A stretch of DNA of 64,000 bases from Cryptoclostridium sp964637365. Lineage in GTDB: Bacteria > Bacillota > Dehalobacteriia > UBA7702. Made by a program: the position numbers and the translations under genes. Shown here one piece after another: positions 61,315 to 64,000 of the stretch (the stretch's first letter is position 1; each line of letters opens with the position of its first letter). Under the pieces are notes generated by a model. It saw nothing but the letters and a program-made list of their open reading frames with translations. It was not told where the DNA came from and did not search any database. The DNA lies in assembly GCA_964637365.1 (NCBI GenBank), contig CAZWWH010000009.1:1-64000 (forward strand). Direction: 5' to 3'.

Positions 61315-63090
61315 CTAGTTTTCTTCTTCCTCCCTCAAAGCGATCCCTAATTCTCGCAGCTGTTTCGGAGCAACGCCGCAAGGAGATTCGGTGGTGAGAC
61401 AGGTGGCGCTTTGGGTTTTTGGGAAGGCTATGACGTCACGGATGCTTTTACGCTGCGCCATCAGCATAACCATGCGGTCAATGCCGAAAGCAATGCCGCC
61501 ATGGGGCGGTGTGCCATATTGCAAAGCCGTGAGGAAGTAACCAAATTTTTCATGAATATCCTCTTCGCTCAATTTCAAAAGCTGGAACACCTTATTCTGC
61601 ACCTCGCTGTTGTGGATACGGATGCTCCCGCCACCCAATTCCACGCCGTTCAAAATCATGTCGTATGCCTTGGCTCGAACTTTTTCCGGCTGCTCCATGA
61701 GGATATCCAGGTCTTCATCCATGGGCATGGTGAAGGGGTGATGTTTAGCCACATAGCGTTCTTCTTCATCATCGTATTCAAACATGGGGAAATCCACTAC
61801 CCAGAGGAATTTATTGACATTGGGATCAATGAGCTCTTCTCTACGGGCAATCTCGCAACGGAGGTTCCCCAAAACATTGCAGGTGGTATCGTACGTATCA
61901 CTGACGAACATGACAACATCCCCCACTTCAGCTTCCATTCGAGCTAAAATCGCATCAATTTGTTCCGGAGTGAAGAACTTAGCAATGGGAGATTTGACCT
62001 TTTCCTCACCGCCCAAGACCACCATCCAGGCAAGTCCTTTGGCACCGAAAATGCCGGCGTATTTCGTAAGGTCGTCCAATTCTCGGCGGGAGAAATACTC
62101 GCCGCCTTTGACGGTGATGCCCTTAACCACACCGCCTTTAGCTACATTGGCGGCAAAAACTTTAAAATTGGACTCCTTGGCAATGTCGCTGATATCCTTC
62201 AATTCCATACCGAAACGAAGGTCAGGTTTATCGGAACCGAAGCGGTCCATAGCTTCGGCATAGCTCAAACGCATAAAGGGCGTTTCGATTTTGATGCCCA
62301 ACAACTCATCATAAATTTCCGCCATCATATTTTCCATGAGTTCCATGATGACTTCGCGGTCAATAAAGGACATTTCGATATCAAGCTGGGTAAATTCAGG
62401 CTGGCGGTCGGCACGCAGATCTTCGTCACGGAAGCAGCGTGCAATTTGAAAATACTTGTCCATGCCAGAAATCATCAGCATCTGTTTATAGAGCTGGGGA
62501 GACTGGGGAAGACCGTAGAACTCGCTGGGATGCATACGGGAGGGCACAAGGTAATCTCTGGCGCCTTCAGGAGTGCTTTTACCCAAGATAGGAGTTTCAA
62601 TTTCCCAAAATCCATGTTGGTCCAGATAATTGCGGACCTTCATGGTGAGCTGATGGCGGAGGCGGAAATTCTTCTGCAACTCAGGACGGCGCAAATCCAG
62701 ATAGCGATATTTCAGGCGAACATTTTCATCGCAGTCAACATCATCTTCAATGAGGAAGGGCGGCGTTTTAGCGCCGCTTAAAATATCCATTTCGTTGATA
62801 TAAATCTCAATTTCCCCAGTGGTCATATTAGGATTTTCCTGACCTTCGGGACGTTTGGAAACCTTCCCGGTTGCGTTAATGACATATTCGGGACGGGCCT
62901 TTTCTGCCAAAGGGAAAGAATCTCCGGAGATGGCTGGGTCAAATACGATTTGTACAAAACCAGTACGGTCTCTGAGATCAATAAAAATCAGACCGCCATG
63001 GTCACGGCGACGTTGAATCCAGCCGCAGATGGAGACGACTTCACCATCGTTTTTCAGGCTCAATTCGCCGCAGTAATGGGTTCTTTTCAT
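61315..63090 (-). CDS. aspS: aspartyl-tRNA synthetase
   Basis: A 591-residue class II synthetase of the bacterial type. The N-terminal OB anticodon domain (1-105), motif 2 region (FRDEDLRADRQPEFTQLDIEM), an inserted GAD domain (about 290-420) and motif 3 (GIAFGIDRMVMLMA) are present. It ends in TAG with TAA only 22 codons later, so limited pyrrolysine read-through is conceivable. The ATG shares one base with the hisS stop (TAATG). Confidence 0.97.
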   Translation of the reverse strand: MKRTHYCGELSLKNDGEVVSICGWIQRRRDHGGLIFIDLRDRTGFVQIVFDPAISGDSFPLAEKARPEYVINATGKVSKRPEGQENPNMTTGEIEIYINEMDILSGAKTPPFLIEDDVDCDENVRLKYRYLDLRRPELQKNFRLRHQLTMKVRNYLDQHGFWEIETPILGKSTPEGARDYLVPSRMHPSEFYGLPQSPQLYKQMLMISGMDKYFQIARCFRDEDLRADRQPEFTQLDIEMSFIDREVIMELMENMMAEIYDELLGIKIETPFMRLSYAEAMDRFGSDKPDLRFGMELKDISDIAKESNFKVFAANVAKGGVVKGITVKGGEYFSRRELDDLTKYAGIFGAKGLAWMVVLGGEEKVKSPIAKFFTPEQIDAILARMEAEVGDVVMFVSDTYDTTCNVLGNLRCEIARREELIDPNVNKFLWVVDFPMFEYDDEEERYVAKHHPFTMPMDEDLDILMEQPEKVRAKAYDMILNGVELGGGSIRIHNSEVQNKVFQLLKLSEEDIHEKFGYFLTALQYGTPPHGGIAFGIDRMVMLMAQRKSIRDVIAFPKTQSATCLTTESPCGVAPKQLRELGIALREEEEN

Positions 63091-64000
63091 TATTTTATCC
63101 TCCTAATCAGTTCTTCTTTCATATCATTAATACTCAAATTAACTTGACTTTTATCAGCCATATCGCGAAGAATCATTTCGTTATTTTGCAATTCCTCTTC
63201 TCCGGCAATCACAGTAAAGCGGGCGTTTACTCGGTCGGCAGCTTTCATTTGCGCCTTCAGGCTACGGCTCAAAAAGTCGATTTCCCCTTTAACGCCTTCT
63301 TTACGAAGTGCTGTCAACAATGGGAACATTTTTTCCTTGGCTGCATCACCCAAAGCCACAAAGTATACATCATAACGGGAGGGCTCCGGCAGGGCAATAC
63401 TTTGGGCTTCCATGGCAGAGAATACCCGTTCCATGCCCAAGGCAAAACCAACACCATAGGTTTCAGGGCCCCCTAAATCCTTGATGAGACCATCATAACG
63501 ACCACCGCCGCAAATGGCGCTTTGGGCTCCGATATCGGTCAAAAGAACCTCAAAGGCCGTTTTGGTATAATAATCGAGCCCACGTACCAAATGAGGGTCG
63601 ACATGGAAGGGAATACCAGCATCGGTAAGATATGTCTTGACCTTTTCAAAATGGTCGTGGCATTCGTCACAAAGACAATCGAGAATGGTAGGCGCATCGG
63701 CAATCAGTTCCTTGCAATGGTCGTTTTTGCAGTCGAAGATGCGGAGTGGGTTTTTCTCAAAACGGCTCTGGCAGTCGTCGCACAATTCTCCCAGTACGGG
63801 CCGTAAGGCATCCTGAAGCTTTTCTTTATGATCCTTGCGGCATTTGGGGCAGCCAACGCTGTTCAGACGTACCTCCAAGCCAGTGAGTCCTAATTTTTCA
63901 TAAAAACTCATAGCGAAGGAAATAATCTCAGCGTCCAATGCAGGATCCTGTGAGCCAAAGGCCTCTAGGCCAAATTGATGAAATTGACGGAAACGGCCTT
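63090..64000 (-). CDS. hisS: histidyl-tRNA synthetase, 3' part only
   Basis: The last 303 or so codons of HisRS; the 5' part lies beyond the right edge. The visible part begins in the motif 2 region (GRFRQFHQFGLEAFG), continues through LVRGLDYYTKTAFEVL (the histidine-binding motif) and GGGRYDGLIKDLGG, and ends with the C-terminal anticodon domain. It carries the cysteine-bearing insertion common in Firmicutes. It is coupled to aspS. Confidence 0.95.
   Translation of the reverse strand, partial: GRFRQFHQFGLEAFGSQDPALDAEIISFAMSFYEKLGLTGLEVRLNSVGCPKCRKDHKEKLQDALRPVLGELCDDCQSRFEKNPLRIFDCKNDHCKELIADAPTILDCLCDECHDHFEKVKTYLTDAGIPFHVDPHLVRGLDYYTKTAFEVLLTDIGAQSAICGGGRYDGLIKDLGGPETYGVGFALGMERVFSAMEAQSIALPEPSRYDVYFVALGDAAKEKMFPLLTALRKEGVKGEIDFLSRSLKAQMKAADRVNARFTVIAGEEELQNNEMILRDMADKSQVNLSINDMKEELIRRIK

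Noticed and set aside
1..64000. CRISPR arrays, insertion sequences, attachment sites, rRNA and tRNA genes
   Set aside because: I saw no regularly spaced repeats, transposase or integrase genes, and no cloverleaf or rRNA segments in the gaps.

Overview
The window reads as a chromosome segment from a spore-forming anaerobic member of the Clostridia (Firmicutes). The evidence is a complete spoIIIA operon, a sigK gene, Firmicutes-type gene order around hisS-aspS and spoIIIA-nusB-dxs-recN, and several oxygen-sensitive enzyme families. An in-frame amber codon in a monomethylamine methyltransferase indicates that the organism decodes UAG as pyrrolysine. I cannot name the species from sequence alone.

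Layout. 1-3.2 kb (+): flavodoxin, two iron-sulfur flavoproteins, an aldo/keto reductase and a decayed flavodoxin. 3.4-12.5 kb (-): a LysR regulator, an AstE/AspA-type deacylase, a five-gene peptide/nickel-type ABC importer and a MATE exporter, all behind a cobalamin riboswitch. 12.8-18.9 kb: small housekeeping and hypothetical genes (thymidylate synthase-like, metallophosphoesterase, DUF1294, DUF378, pduL, B12-binding radical SAM, aminotransferase). 19.0-36.4 kb (-): a long block spoIIIAA-AH, asp23, amaP, nusB, Kae1-like, xseA, xseB, ispA, OLE RNA, oapA, dxs, tlyA, nadK, mnmM, argR, recN. 36.5-42.2 kb (+): an ABC exporter and the mtmC-mtmB(UAG)-mtbA methylamine cluster, oriented against everything around it. 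42.3-49.1 kb (-): CD1247-type protein, efp, pepP, pmbA/tldD, aroK, yqeG-like and a hypothetical. 49.3-49.8 kb: two paralogous ribbon-helix-helix genes facing each other. 49.9-53.2 kb: sigK (-), then a DUF1538-PII-PII operon (+). 53.2-64 kb (-): alcohol and aldehyde dehydrogenases, a ferredoxin-type aldo/keto reductase, mnmA, rarA, trxA, tcdA, 6S RNA, aspS and the 3' part of hisS.

The most notable items are non-coding or recoding features: OLE RNA (25982-26557) with its partner OapA; a UAG/pyrrolysine mtmB (40255-40257) whose operon leader holds two strong hairpins; a cobalamin riboswitch with transcription terminator in front of a regulator-transporter operon; and a 6S RNA between aspS and tcdA. 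Corrinoid chemistry recurs: B12 riboswitch, corrinoid protein MtmC, corrinoid methyltransferases and a B12-binding radical SAM protein. The pyl biosynthesis genes and tRNA(Pyl) are not in this window.
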